Of a DNA stretch of 64,000 nucleotides, positions 1-13,902 are shown piece by piece. Made by a program: the position numbers and the translations under genes. Below the pieces are notes generated by a model. The model ran no database searches and was not told the DNA's origin. It saw only the letters and a program-made list of their open reading frames with translations. The stretch is from positions 23,749,713 through 23,813,712 of the forward strand of contig NC_092574.1 of assembly GCF_037975245.1 (NCBI RefSeq), read 5' to 3'. The stretch is from Apostichopus japonicus. Its lineage: Eukaryota; Echinodermata; Holothuroidea; Aspidochirotida; Stichopodidae. Position 1 is the first letter of the stretch; every line of letters begins with the position of its first letter.

Positions 1-2765
1 TTCTGACAGGTTTGATCGGCCTATTTACCAACCGCATTACTACGCCCTCCCACGTACACAACTTCTCTGATTCACAGTGTATAGTTAATGGTTTCTCAGG
101 GGGTGTTCTGTCCATGATAACTGCGTGCGGGTTTTCATTCTTTGTACCTGGTACCAAATTGGTCCGCACAGCTAGATTGAGTTATCATCATTACAAAGTT
201 GGCAGACTCTGATTTCTGGTGACCTCTAATGACCGTTTGGCCTACATGGAAGACATTCATGTTATTATTCTAAATAAGGCGCACCTACTTTCCAAGTAGG
301 CAGTTCATCCAAGCTTTACTTTTTGAATTATCGTGTTTACAAGATTTTCGATCTTTGACCACTGTCGGCCGGGTTCGAATTACCTTTGACTTCCACCAAT
401 TTCGATACAGGTTTCTTGTACCCAATAAAGATTTATTATAACTACCTCATTATGGCTGATCCGGGGCGCGACCGAGGCGGCCCGGGACCCCTCGCTTGTG
501 AGTTTGGTGGCACTATAGCTGCAACATATGATAATTCTGCTACAAACAAGGTGGAATAATTTAACGTTTCGCGTGCGAACATTCCTTACTGTTCTTGTTG
601 ACGTTGCCCTTATTCACCGCTTTTCGTACCGATATATACTTGTCTCCTCGGGCCGAGAAGTCCTGGATTACAGACATAATACTATGTCGGTTAATACAGG
701 TAAATGTTCCAAAAACTTTGTGACCGCGTTCTTGAAATCTAGGGGTATTCTAAAGGGGTTTCCTTCGCAGCCGAGGGCTTCCTAGATGACCCACCCCCAC
801 CCACCCACCCACCTAAAAACACACACCAAACACCACAAATGGTGTAAGTATCCGAGCTTCTTTGACAGTATTTGGTATAGGGGAAAGAACAAGCCGGCTA
901 AGTATGTCGAAGAAAGTTATTCACTCTGCAAAAGATACGGCAAGTTCTGATTTGAATTTGAATAAGAGAGGAATTTCAATAAACTTCCAGAAGCTGTAAG
1001 ACCCCTGACACGTCTATAGAAACACGACAACAGGATTGAACCCTCTAGCACTGTTAATTCTTTATCTAAACAAAATTCTCTCCAAAGAATACAATTCAAA
1101 ACAACCTCGAAAGCTTCTACTATCCATTTGCAGATAAAAACAATATTTATATTTCTGAAATCAGCCTTGAGGATATCTATTTGCACATTTCGAATTTTTC
1201 TACTGAGAAACATTCTTTTGTGACTTATCCTCTCTTTGTCCTGTTCCACCATACTGTGATCTGGCTGGAACTGTGCCTTTTGGGAGTTTTACGTCGTTTT
1301 ATTTTCTTTATGTTTTATTTTTTTTATTTAATATTATTAACCACCATTGCGATATCTTGAAAAAATTAAGCAATCGTTGAAAATTTTCCATACGTGTACA
1401 TACCATAAAGACAAAAGCACCTTGCCAAAATTATAGCTAAGTTGGTACTCTCGTATGCCGATCACATACGTCCACTATAAATTAACTTGTTTTGGTGAGT
1501 ATCTGTAATGGTTATAGAATGAACTTTGACATTAAAAATTCGACGATTTATATTCAATTTTTTTTTAAGCGGAATATATTATATATATTATTTTATTCAG
1601 TGGAGTGAACGGGGTAAATGTGTAGCAATGGGGACATTATGGGAGTTATTATAGGGGTGTAATTTTTGGTTGGTATAGGCCTACATTAAAGTAAATATCA
1701 CTTTTAATTTAATTTGTAGGTCAGAACATAATTTAGTACAAACCTGTAATGTACAGAAAGTTTTAGCATGCAGTGGGCTTAGTTTTCGGGGTAAATGTAA
1801 ATATGTCAGGCAAATGTCCCTCCACTTTTAGCTCCCAACATCAGCGTCGAAGTACCATTGTAAAAGTGCACACGGTATGGTATATACATAGTCTGCGGTT
1901 CGGCCCCTCTTCAGACTACGGTGGCCGAGAAGTGACGCATAATTAAAAAAAAACGGGGCCAAAGAAGCACGAAACAGCGACTGTAAGAATTTGTCCCCCC
2001 AATAATTTGGAAGATCTGTAATCAAATGTCTTGCAGTTCACCAATAAAGGACCTCGTACCATGTTCCGTTAAACATTCCCAAGAAAATGATTTACTGCCA
2101 TTTATTGTAATTAAATTTACTTCGCGACTTCCGTGAAAGTGACAATGTGCTCACTGTCTACACGAAGGTCAACGAACCTTAAACTTCTATATGTAAAGAT
2201 ATATTCCTACGAAATCTCACACAATTTCATCAATGTTTTGTCAAAATTGAGTAAAATGTGATTGTGCATGTCGTTAAGACATCGCAAAAGCTCGACATTT
2301 TTACCAAAATAATTTTACAGAAATGTAATTGCCAAGGACTTATAAATATTCATCTAAAACTCTAAGGCGCGTCATACTTGAACCAGACATCATACTACCT
2401 CTGTGCATACTAAGCATGTCATGTGGTTATATATCCTGGTGGACACATGTTGTTCTCATGCCATAAATTTCATCTTCTTTTTTGTTCAGACGGGAAGAGT
2501 ACATAGAATGTCTCCAATGATACAGCTAAATTTATAGCACTTCCTCCGGCGTTCTCACCTGTTATCGGTATTGTATTTATAAAATGTATCGTTCTCTGAC
2601 CTTTCTTAAATTCATTGAAATATCTTAAATTCATTGATGGGGTTGCATCTTTTTTTCTTCTTTTCGTTTTAAATTCTTTCGTGTATTTATTGATTCTTTA
2701 TACTGGGTTTCTTCTGGTTTACTGTTAGAGAATGTATACATAGTTTCTTCATGCCCTTTTACCAC
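1..2765. other. No gene recognised
   Basis: AT-rich sequence with short reading frames only. A plus-strand AATAAA near 424 could be a polyadenylation signal of something outside the window, but no coding exon could be recognised before it. A C-rich CCCACCC run lies near 790-815. Confidence 0.4.
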
Positions 2766-2969
2766 CCAGTTGGGACAATTTTTCTATACTGTAGTGTCAT
2801 ATTCCGCTTCAGGGCACTCGTATTGTCAGTTCGAGCAGAATGAATATCATCTTTCCATCAGATCAAGTTTAGGAACTGTTTGTACTGTCAACACCAGTGC
2901 TTAGAGAGCATAATATTGGAGTACAGTTTAGAGAGGTATATATTAGCATTACGAAATTGTCCCAACTGG
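2766..2969. mobile_element. MITE-like element with 16-bp terminal inverted repeats
   Basis: Ends at 2766-2781 and 2954-2969 are perfect inverted repeats of 16 bp (CCAGTTGGGACAATTT). The flanks carry near-identical TGCC(C)TTTTA. The interior is non-coding. A related sequence lies in reverse orientation near 20755-20925, so this is a dispersed family. Transposon class not determined. Confidence 0.6.
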
Positions 2970-3805
2970 CTGCCTTTTAGAAAGTGCCTCATCTATATTC
3001 AGTAGGTAAGGTCATGCCTTCTGCTGCTTCATTATTCGGTTGCGTGATATAAGGAGCATTAAAGGTTAATTCGCATTCTTGATCTGCGTAGGTTCAGTGA
3101 CATTGCCTCAACTATTTATTTCATACCGTACATGCAAGGGCGTGGCAGCCTGTACACATGTAATAGTGTTACCTTGTATTATCAGCGTAGTATGCGTGAG
3201 GATTAAGAGATATCAAAGAGGTACGTTTTAACTATTATGGTTAATGGAGTTTTAAATGTAACGGTGTTATTGTAGAAATTATTTGAATTGCGCGTTTTGA
3301 GGCTTGCATAGTATTTCTAATCTTTATGTGACACTTTGTATATTTTGTACTGCTTGCGATTTATTGATTATTTTACGTATTTTGTACGTTAATTGAGAAT
3401 TTAATATATTTTTGGTAGTTTTCACGGATGCAATACAGATGCGAATTATCCAGTAGAGGCCTTCGTGGTTTTCATGTCCATTCGTCTCCCTACACAACCG
3501 GTTACAGTCACCGTAGTCTGGAGAGACTAGCGTATGCTATATTACAAACAACGGTCCGCAAAGTTTTAGGCGAACGGCCAATCAGGAGCTTCCGTGAAGT
3601 GATCAAGCCACGATCAACAGACCCGTTGCTCCGAATGTATGAAAGCTAGATTTGACAGCTATCGCGACCCGCTGGGACTCGCGCTTCACAGGGATGCGCC
3701 CCAGTTTGCGGACCCGGCGTGCTTCAATAATACACGTCTGGACAGGAGTATCGGGAGGGAAGGGGGGGGGGGCACCGTGTGCCGGTAACGCATAGGTTTA
3801 CGTAG
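2970..3805. other. No gene recognised
   Basis: Non-coding; contains an 11-base G run at 3762-3772 just before the SINE. A 73-codon frame at 3428-3649 resembles nothing I know. Confidence 0.4.
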
Positions 3806-3807
3806 AG

Positions 3808-4185
3808 CTTTGTGATGTCAAGTGGTTAAGGCAGTGATCTAAGGATTGCAGGTTCGAGTCCTCGCCAGATTAATGCGTTGTGTCCTTGGGCAAGGCACTT
3901 CATGTCCACTGCTTCTCTTCACCCAGGTGTATAAATGGACGAGGTAACTTGTACATATAGTTGTGTGCGCCGGTTCATGGCTGCACCCTATGGGAAGTCC
4001 CCGAGGACACGTGGACGTGGTGCACTGTGGTGCCCCAGGGGAGGTCGATTGAATTGTGTACATTTTGGTGTGTGCCCATGGGTGTGACAAGTTACCAATG
4101 ACCAGGGGGGTGGGGGGGGTAAGTTGTAAAGTCGTGCGAGGAGGCTTTAGCCTCATACAAGACTTAACCTTCAACTTTAACCTCC
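3808..4185 (+). mobile_element. tRNA-derived SINE, copy 1
   Basis: The head has a tRNA-like A box (caagtggttaagg) and a B box (ggttcgagtcc), followed by a body with tccttgggcaaggcactt. The same body is found in reverse orientation at 62045-62405. The copy has a G-rich insertion near 4105-4120 and no clear simple-repeat tail. Such SINEs are transcribed by RNA polymerase III and rely on LINE proteins for movement. Confidence 0.8.
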
Positions 4186-4189
4186 TTTA

Positions 4190-7100
4190 TTTTTAAAGAT
4201 TATTTGTTGACTGACGTCACACAGCTTTTTACACGGTCTGCAATTCAACATACAAATAGCACTTCGGTTTCGATTAAATTGGAACAACAGTAAAAAGACA
4301 ACTGGACTGCGTGTTGACCCTTGAGCTGGGACGGCGGGAAATACATTGCAAACAGTGGACACTTAAATCATAGAAAATTGTAATTATCATAAAATTAATA
4401 ACTAATTGTATAAGTCTATATATTCCACTTTTCTAGAACTATGCATTTCCGAGAAATATATTTCTCAAACTGTGAAAAATAATTACTCTGCTTTCTGGGC
4501 ATTGATCTGCTACCACATCACAGGTTCATCATTCTCTCATGTCCATTGTTTATTTGTTCTGTACTGTTGGGCCTTGTTCTTCTATTCGGTTCAATAAGAT
4601 TCTGTCCAATGTCCAACCATTGAGCCTATTGTTTTGGTGGTTCGCCAATGTTTAGCCCATGAACTTGCCCTCATAAATTAACGTGACAACACAATCGGAT
4701 TTCCGGAGGCTTTTAATGACTTTGAACGTATGGGCTCAGTTGTTATACCTTTGTCCGACCATCATGAGCGGAGAGAATGATGGAAATTCCCCAAGATTCC
4801 TGAGGGATTACGAGATGAGAAATGTCTGATCTCCCGCCAGGCAGCGACACCGTCTCACATGTCAAACATCCATCAACGGTAAGAGGGTTTTGATACCCCC
4901 GTTCACATCATTTTGTGAATGAAAAAAATGTAGCTGGGTCTGCGTCATGCATGGCACACTGTTTCACCAACATTCCCCACTGTGAGTGGATAACATAAGT
5001 AGTATTTTTTCCATGGAGAATGGAATAACATTGAGGGAAGGTCTGTATATGTTAATTGTGCCAAGACTAATGTCTTGCACATGAAGTTGGAACACATGCC
5101 GTTTCTGCAGGAGTATCATCGAATCGTGTTTCAATTTGGCGGAATGGATGAATTACACTTTGAAAATCTCGCGTGCACAGATGCAATATACTATAGCAGC
5201 TCCATGATACTACGTTGCAGTGGTATCTCCCTGTATAAAGTATAAGCGCCAGCCAGGCTAGACTGAAATTTGACTGAGTTTGGCCAACTCTGGTGGTAGT
5301 TTTTAACAACTCCCTGATCAAAATACAGAGGAATGCATGATACGAAACCAGCAAATCACGAACGATGTATAGCACGTAAACACACGTGAGATGTGAAGTT
5401 CTGAAAATTTGCAATGTCACGGCTCTTTGTACCCGTCCATGATCATCCATGGTTTAATGGTCATCAGTATTGGCCCAAAATATGCTAGAACTACCACCTT
5501 CAATGTGACCCGCAACCCTTCCCGCCCCCCCCCCACACTCTGATACATTCAATTGTCTAATTTCACACTCTTCGATGTCTGGAAGTAACTTGGAGGTGTA
5601 GAACAAGTACTTTGGTCAAATTCTACCAATTCTTACCCTGTTAAAAATTAGGGGCAAATACTGGTTATGCTCTCAGATATGCTAAAAGGGCAAGAAAATG
5701 GTCATCCATGCTCATACATTAACAAGTACTTTACTACCACTGTGATCTGTCTCTTTGAATACTCCTCAATGTCTGGCAATATTTCTGAGGACCCGAGCCT
5801 GTAGCAAAGGAATATTGATTCCCTCTGTTGCGAGTGCTTAAAATTGGCACCAATACCTATGACCTGTAAAACCTCCAAAGACACCTCCTGTAATGTCACC
5901 AGTGTGAGGAAGGATATGGTTTAATCATCTGAACGTGGGAAACGTATCCCTTTAAAACATTTGCATATACGTCATCCTCGCCATGCCGCAGATATATCAA
6001 CACACAAGGGTATCGGCATTAAAAGCTTTACGTACGTATGTACCACATTCATGCTTCGAACAAAAACACCCGAGGATATTCAGGTTTGTCTGCAATGGAA
6101 AAATGTGCGGTATGAATGCCATACAAGTCACAACGAACAAAAAGACAATAATAATAGTACATTGCACGAATGACTCAATTAAGCGATAAAAGAAATTTCA
6201 AGTCCATGTCATAATGCTATTGTCAAGTACGGATAGCACATACCAGTACCTGAATTGAGTCATGCTGGTTTCGGATAACTACGACAATTTGCTTGTAAAT
6301 AAATTAGCGCTTCGTGCGATAACGTGAAAAAATGGTATTGTTTATCAAACTTCAATTCTTTTGAAACACATTGTTTTGAGTTTTAGTATAGAGGGCGGTG
6401 TGCATTTTTCATGTGTTTGAAGATAAAACAAATGGTATTGATTATTATCAAACTTCAGTTTTTTTGGTAACACAAAAATACACCAATATGCAAATGAGCT
6501 TCTTTCAAATTCGTCTGCCAATTTCTGGTACTGTTATATACCAGAGCTATACGGATCGTTAATCAAGAATAAGATAACAACTGATTAAACTAACACACCA
6601 TAAGAGGCTTCTTCTCACCAAAATGAACCCCCTTTTTTTTTGTCAATTATGCAAAGTCACCTTTCATGCTATATATTCGATCCTAGAGATGTCGTCGCCT
6701 TGACTCTCTCTCTCGTATTAAAGTACGCTATTTATCACATTTTGAAAATGCAATTGAACCTTGACACAGTAGAGCTATATAAACATATAAACCACACTAT
6801 TATTGAATAATATGCTTTAATAATACCGAAAAAATGAAGAAACTCGGCGCTTATTTTAATTAAAGCCATTTTCTCCGGCTGATATGTCGTGATTTTACGC
6901 AAGGTATATTCACTGGGAGGCTTGCAGCGAAAGTGGTCCAAAATGAACCGAATGGTTAAGTCGTTTTATTTTGCTTCAAATGGGCATCACCGTAACGGAA
7001 AAGAAGCGGCTTATAGCCATTTAATATTCACTTAAACTTCGAGAGTCTCAGGATATTTGAAAATTTCTAATTTCCGGGGACTCGGCATTTGGAAATATCA

Positions 7101-8140
7101 ACAGAAACTTTTCATCAAAAGAAAGAAAAAAACTTCATCTGGTTAAAGTTAACTTAAAACCGACCCCGTCCACTTTAATGACGATCACTCAATGTGCAAT
7201 TTAGTTATGTTGTTTGTCGGCTTGTTAATATACTAGTATACATTTATCGAATTAATTTGCAAACAAAATATCAAACATCTCTCAACTAAGGGTAAAAAAA
7301 TATTGGACGGAAGAATGGATGTTATTCGAAGGTATATAAATGTCTTTACAAAATGGCGACAGACATTATGCCAACCATGCATGGTATATTTGGAAGTGTT
7401 TATGCATTCATTGTGAGGAAAATTCAAATAACACATGTTGACATTCCGTTTGCCCGATCACCAGAAGTTCTTTAAAGTGTTCAAGTATATAGAGGAAACG
7501 TATATACCATATACAATATTGGGTTTTTCTTGTTATTTTCAAACCAACAGATCTATGTATAGTTTACATTCCCCCAACACGTGATTGCGTTTGATTGAAA
7601 TATTAGTCTTCTGTACTACGTTTTAGTTGGACATTTCATTTGGGAAAATTGTATTAGCTAACATAACCTCTGACGAAAATTGAATACAGTAAACAACTTA
7701 GTGAATTCGTTACGACCTTGTTTGTATTGATATGCTGACTGTATACTACTGTAAGTCACGTGCAACAGCTACAGTTTATAGGTATCATAAACTAGTCAAA
7801 TGTTATCAAGTTATAAAATATGTATATCTGACAAATGAGTCCGATGGCAAACAGCTCCAGCTGGCGAAAGATCTGGTTTTTACGAGGTTTTCCTTCCTTC
7901 CTGGTGGCAAGGCTGCATCTGGAGTTTCGTACTATGCATGTGACCTTGTTAAAAGTAATTCACGAACTTGGTCTCTAAGGTCAAGATATTAATAAACAAA
8001 ACAAAAACAGAAGCCACTACCTTATTATGTGATATCATCCATCAAACTAAGTAACATATTAATTTTTATTAATTAATTACTTCAATGGTCGCTATTTTCA
8101 AAGCGTTTGACTGGAATGTATACCCTCTGATATTGCATTG
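4190..8140. other. No gene recognised
   Basis: Only short, unrecognised reading frames (for example 127 codons on the minus strand at 5067-5450). A roughly 90-bp imperfect tandem duplication is visible around 6330-6480. Confidence 0.4.
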
Positions 8141-8462
8141 TATGTTATAATAATAATGATAATAATCAACAGTTATTTTTACCACGCTGAGGCGACAACA
8201 AATGTGGGAGAAACCCGCAAGGGCTTTTGGATTAAAACGTACACGTCGTTGTCGGGTGGCTTCCAATTCAACATTTTAACTCAAATTTGGAATCTTTTCA
8301 ATTTAGAAAGTCATTACAGATGGCGAAAACCGTAGATTGCTCTTGGGTGAAAACCCACCTTACTACATGACCCGGCCGGGTTTTGAACCCGGAACCTCCC
8401 GATTGCTAAGCCTCATTGCTTCAAATGCCACCGCATTTATCCACTCGGCCACAGCAACGGTA
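8140..8462 (-). mobile_element. Second tRNA-derived SINE family
   Basis: Read on the minus strand, the head (8462 down to about 8370) has gtggccgagtggataaatg as an A-box arm and ggttccgggttcaaaacc as a B-box/T-arm hairpin. The 5' and 3' acceptor halves do not pair, so this is not a working tRNA gene. The body has gcgggtttctcccaca and ends in an (ATT)n-like tail at 8145-8165. It differs from the SINE at 3.8 and 62 kb. Confidence 0.7.
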
Positions 8463-8695
8463 TAAGCACCGGTATACACCGGCCACAGCACCGGTATATT
8501 GAATAACATCAGAGACGTTTCCAAAGAGTGATTTCGGATGAACATAACGGAACGCACTAAACTTTCCTTTTCCTTTCGAGTGTAAATATTCTTAATTTGT
8601 AATTGGAAAATGGTGAACGATGAAGTTATTTTATTATAACGTTTTTAGCCTATAGACTACTGAATTTTTCATGCATTCTGAGCATCGCATTCGAG

Positions 8696-9018
8696 CAGGG
8701 GTTCCCTAACTGGGGTGCATGAACCCCCATGGGGTGCGTGAGTCCATCCCAGGGGGTTCGTGAGACGTTTCTGAAAGACAAAACTAGAGTACTTTTTGTT
8801 GAACTAAAATCTAATATATCACATAATTTAGTAATGTACAAAAGTCGACAAACTCTGCAATATTACACTATGAACTTGATCTTTAACGAAGCACTGTTAT
8901 ACGTATTATAGTATAATAATGACTCAGATCGTGTCTCGAAAAGTTAAGGGTTCGTGGACAACTCTGACATCCACAGGGGGTTCGTGGTGGGGGGGGGGAT
9001 AAAGTTAGGGAAACCCTG
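8696..9018. mobile_element. Non-autonomous hAT-type element, 323 bp
   Basis: Begins CAGGGGTTCCCTAACT and ends with the inverted repeat of CAGGGTTTCCCTAACT (15 of 16). It is flanked by 8-bp direct repeats CATTCGAG (8688-8695) and CATTGGAG (9019-9026), one mismatch. An 8-bp duplication and CAGGG termini are hallmarks of the hAT superfamily. No transposase is encoded. Confidence 0.8.
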
Positions 9019-9026
9019 CATTGGAG

Positions 9027-12000
9027 GGTTGGAGGTCAACTGGGTCGCTGGGCCTATACATTTTTGCGGACCGCTGGTCTCACATTCTACTGCCAAATTT
9101 CCGTCAAGTAAAACGAATGCAATACTTTCAGGATGAAACACTTGGGAAAATATTATTTTCAATTTCAAATTTATTTCTTATGTTTGTAAAAGAAAAAAGA
9201 AGGAAAACAGTGAATAAGGGGCAATAGATTTTGTCAATTCTTATAAAACCGTTACACCAAGGTTGTGTAACGTGTTTTATATTATCTGTTTTTCCGTGGG
9301 CACTTATTGACTAGATTGACTCTTCTTACTATACGCTGGCGTATTGACTATATATATGCCTACATCAATCACCATTGGCCATAGTGTTACTGGCTGGTTT
9401 TATATCGAGGAAAACATGAAACAGGAAAAGAATCTGAGATTTTACTAAAGTTGCAAGTATTGGAACTCGCAATACCAACGTACGTATAGTGCCGAACAGA
9501 AGGTTAATTACGCTATCGGCCATTGTATGCTCTCCATATATTAAAGCACCTGCCCGCGGATCAAACAGTTCAGTCAATTGTCTAATTCTAGGCTATACAG
9601 GCATATTTCTTGGCTCGCAAGCAACACTATTGATGGTATTTACGAACCATCATCATATATAGACAAGCTGTTCATACTGCTCATTCCGTCCCTATAATAC
9701 AATTTTTTTGTCCCCGGGAATACAAGTATTAAAATATAGCATATGATACAACAAGATGTGCTTAGTATCTAAGATTACAATCTCGTAAATGGGATGACAT
9801 CTTTCATAAAACACCACTTTTATTACATTTTATAACTTGAATGCCGAAAAGGTTTACTTCTAAGAGAGCAAGTCCTGAAAAGGGTATAAGTTAAAGTAAA
9901 GGGTATAAGAAAAGGGAGCCTCGTACGTACGGTACCCTTTTTGAAATTATCATATCACATTTCCTCTACAGGGTGGACTTTAGCAGTTACGTATTCCTCG
10001 TATAGAAGGATCTGTTGACGATCATGTAACGACCCCTTTAACGATAAATTTGGTTTCAAATCTACTTCTGTAATCAGGGGCAAAATGATGACAGATCACT
10101 TAAGAAGTACACACGCACTATCTCAACCTTTGAACCTGATTATTCAAGGAGATTAAACCTACTTTATCTGGCCTTGTATATATTTACCAATTAAGCACTT
10201 TATCTCAATCAAGTTATCCATCCAACGTCGCATTGTTCTCCTGATGTATGATGTTTACAGTATATATCGAACATGACGGCCGAGGTTTCAAGAGAAAATC
10301 GCTGCATCACCATGTGAAACGTTGGATAATTTGAAACAATTATATAGTATCTTTGAAACTGCCATCAAATTGTAACCCAACTTATCTCACATTATGCAAT
10401 TACAGGAATTTTTATAGCAATCATTGCACAGTGAATAAGTGATTCGGAAATCGAATGTAGCACATTGCGATATGTACATGAGAAAATTGCTACACAAATT
10501 CAAAGACTAAGATATGCCATGCACGGACTGCATGGGGCCCTGGGCCCTATCGTTTTTAGTATTTTATGAGAAACAAATTTCACAAACCTCAAACCTGCAT
10601 GTATACACAAAATGTGAACCCGTAATTAAGCCCTGGTTGCAGTCTCCTCGAATTTCATTCTAGAGTAGTTGTTATAACTTTATCGAATTATAGTGAAAAA
10701 AAATAGCAATAACCGAACGAATTTTACATTTGGGCTTTCCGAATCCAAACGAAATGTGTCAAAAGTCGCAGATGACAGAGAATTAGCCCCCACCCCCCCC
10801 CACATCCCCACTCCAAAAACTCCCCTTCTTCAAAGAGTCCGTCCATATATATATGTACTGTAGATGTTTTTAAACGTTAACTCAGTTGTTGATAATATAC
10901 AGCTCAAAATTGATGACTGTACCATACAAGTTCTTGTTCGCTTTGCTTCGAATAAAGCTAATAACATTTTTTTCCACTTACGTCGATTGCATGGTATATA
11001 TGTAATATCTGTCGGAACTATATATGAGCACCATTGCGTACCTTTTGCTAGTGTCACACAAAACATTTGGATTTAGTCCCGCGATTGTAAATCGGAAAGA
11101 AAAACGATCTGTTGCCCTGAGCACTTTTCACCTCATAACAGGTTCAGATTTTGTTATATGGTAACCGTAGCTGTATTGAGTTACACGCGCCTTGCGTGGT
11201 TTAGCCGCCAGGCCACTACTTCCCTAAAGCAATACTTTGTAGGTCCAGCGCCATAAAAACAAACGCTTAGCCTTAAACCTACAAATATTCCATTCAATCT
11301 ACCAAACGCTGTAGTTGAATGTAGTTAATCAGATATAGGCCTACCCACGGCATATATACTAAGGTCTTTGTCGGCTTAGGTCACTATTCTTATGCAGCTG
11401 CCAAGATTGATCTACACTTAGGTATCGTAGTACCGTATTACATTACTACTTATTTACTACTATATTAGGCTATGTCTGCTAGTACTAATGTCATAGCCAA
11501 CGTTAACGTATGCACATTAATGATTATGACACTATATACTACTCTCTGCAGCTAGGCCTGATACTGTGATAGTGATACTAGCTGCTACGCCTAGCCTTGA
11601 CTCAGTATAATTACTAGGCTACGACTAGCCTTGACTCAGTCATTACTGCCACTTTAATACATGTATATCACTTCCCTATCAAGAAGAGTATCAAGCATTT
11701 TCAAAAGTGTGATCGTTCACCAAAAAGAGGAAAATGAAAACGGAAATACTGAAAAGCAAAAGACATTAACAGATGGCATTAGACCATAATGCATCCAGTA
11801 AGTGCAACATTGAAGTACATGCGCTGACATTCTGGTTACTGAATTATCGAGGTCTTTCAAGACTCCGCCTACTAACGTAACGAAAAACACAGTATGCCTA
11901 GGTTCACCATGGTTGACAGCGACTACCCTAAAGTTGTAGTGAATACCTGTGTTTTATTTACCATTTGCATAACTTTAGAACATTCCCAACTTTCAGCGGA

Positions 12001-13240
12001 AATCAGATAAGACTGTTAGGAATTTAGAGACCGCAAGCTATGAAAACTAACTGCCATTAAATTAAGGCACGCTAAATGAAAAAGATTCTCAACTTAGTTA
12101 TACAATATCTCCTAACGTAGCACTACAGAACAATGTAGGCATAACGTGAAGTTGAAATGATCCACGGAAATAACGTTTGACCATGCAGCATACATCAATA
12201 TTTAGCCAATACAAACAAATACACAGCACAATAAGAAACTTACCACAATGTTCCTTTTTCTCTTCCATGATTGAATGAATAAATTTGGTTTACTTTTTCT
12301 GCCTCTGTTCGTTGAGTGTTTACACACAGTATGCTAGAAGTTGGGAAACATGTAGCTATAATAAACCTCGTGCTATGTTATCTACGGAAGCCTTAGTATT
12401 CCCCCAAGATTATAGACGGTCTCTGATGTAGCATATGTAGTTGATGGTAACGTTTACAGTCTGGTAGGCCTACTGTAATCTCCTCAAATTATAAAAAAAA
12501 TGCACGAGGCTTAAAGTCTCTTAATCTTAGGTTTCAGAGATATCGTTCTTCAAGATCTTATACAATAGTGCTATTGGCTGTATGCTTAAGCAAACTTTGT
12601 GTTAAGTTGTGACCCTTCATACAGATAGAAGTTCAACCATTCATTTAATATGATGATTGTTCAAGTGAATTTCTATGGTTAAAAGTAACCTCATTTTACC
12701 TTCGCTATGACCTCACCATATCGCGGTTAGATGCATTATGCATATCTTAGTCAGTTACAATCTTTTGTAAATTATTGTGATTTAAATTTTCGTGAACTGG
12801 AATGTTTCTAAGAGTAAGACTAAAGAAATGCTAATTGGCTTCCGTCAGAACACCATTTCCCCACCACCTGTCACTATCAAGGGGACAGAAATCCTGCCAA
12901 ACATATTATTCGGTTATATATGGGAAAGGGGAGGGGGCTTGGAGGTGTTCATTTGAAGCTTATATACGTTTTGTACCAAAAGCAAACTTTTGGCAAGCAA
13001 GTGTGATATTATGAAGGCAAAAGTTAAACAAACAAAAAACAAAAAAATATTATAAAATAAAAAGGTTTGCTTTTCTTCAAACTATCAATTTTTTTTTTTT
13101 TTTTTTTAAAAGTGATAAGACCATGAACACGCTCGTGATCACATGTATTGTATATGATTTACAATCATCATTGTTAAAGTTAGAACAGAACCGAATAAAA
13201 GATCGACACAATACAGTGAAAGATAAAGGGGGAAAATCAT
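9027..13240. other. No gene recognised
   Basis: AT-rich, non-coding as far as I can see. Short local repeats occur (for example cctagccttgactcagt twice near 11590 and 11625). Confidence 0.4.
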
Positions 13241-13470
13241 TTTTGCTTTCGATGATAATCGTAACCTTTGTAGTCATATGCAGGCGGTTGAAAGTGTGTG
13301 TTTGTGTGCCAGTACGTGTGTCTGTACGTATGTTACGCCTTGCTTGTAAACACGATATCTCAAGAAGGGAAGCTTGGACCAATCTCATATTTGGGGTGTA
13401 CCGTAGTACCATATTGAGTAGAAGAAGCCTATTGTTTTTTGTAGAGGTCAAATGTCATTTGGAGTCACCA
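13240..13470. repeat. Dispersed repeat, copy A
   Basis: The segment with aaacacgatatctcaagaag and tcaaatgtcatttgg recurs at 56690-56930 and in part at 14310-14395. A family of interspersed repeats of unknown class. Confidence 0.7.
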
Positions 13471-13902
13471 GAGTTCAAATTGTGGAAACCTTGTATTATA
13501 ATCTACCGTATTTCCCACCGATCAGCCTATTAAATAACACGTGCGTTACGCCTCATAAGAATAGGAGAGGCTGTTGGTAATTGGAAATTAGCTTAAGGTC
13601 ATCCGTAGAGTAGAATCTAGAAGTTGACCAAATCTCCGTTGACTTAAGTGTGCCGCTAAATGAATACGTCGCTGCATACATGCCTGTGTAATAAACGTAA
13701 AGTTTGTATATAACGTTGCTATTGGAATGGACGATATCATTGTGAATCATTGGTATTATATCTTTGCTTCCTTTGTTGAAGTATTCCTCTATTTCGAGAT
13801 TCAGTGCCCAAGAACAACTTCAGGTTTGGATGTAGTAACGTTGGGGAAATGACCAGGCGCCGTTTACGAAAATTAACTGTCACCTAGTAAGATGTTTTAG
13901 AG

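Noticed and set aside
3820-3875. tRNA gene at the start of the 3.8-kb SINE
   Set aside because: No acceptor stem; the same head and body recur at 62.4 kb as a SINE.
5067-5450. 127-codon minus-strand frame
   Set aside because: No recognisable motif and no neighbouring exon-like sequence.
8370-8462. Functional tRNA gene
   Set aside because: A and B boxes are visible, but the acceptor halves do not pair, the anticodon arm is irregular, and a SINE body with an ATT tail follows.
13123-13533. 136-codon plus-strand and 124-codon minus-strand frames
   Set aside because: They overlap the dispersed repeat and a poly-T run; no domain.
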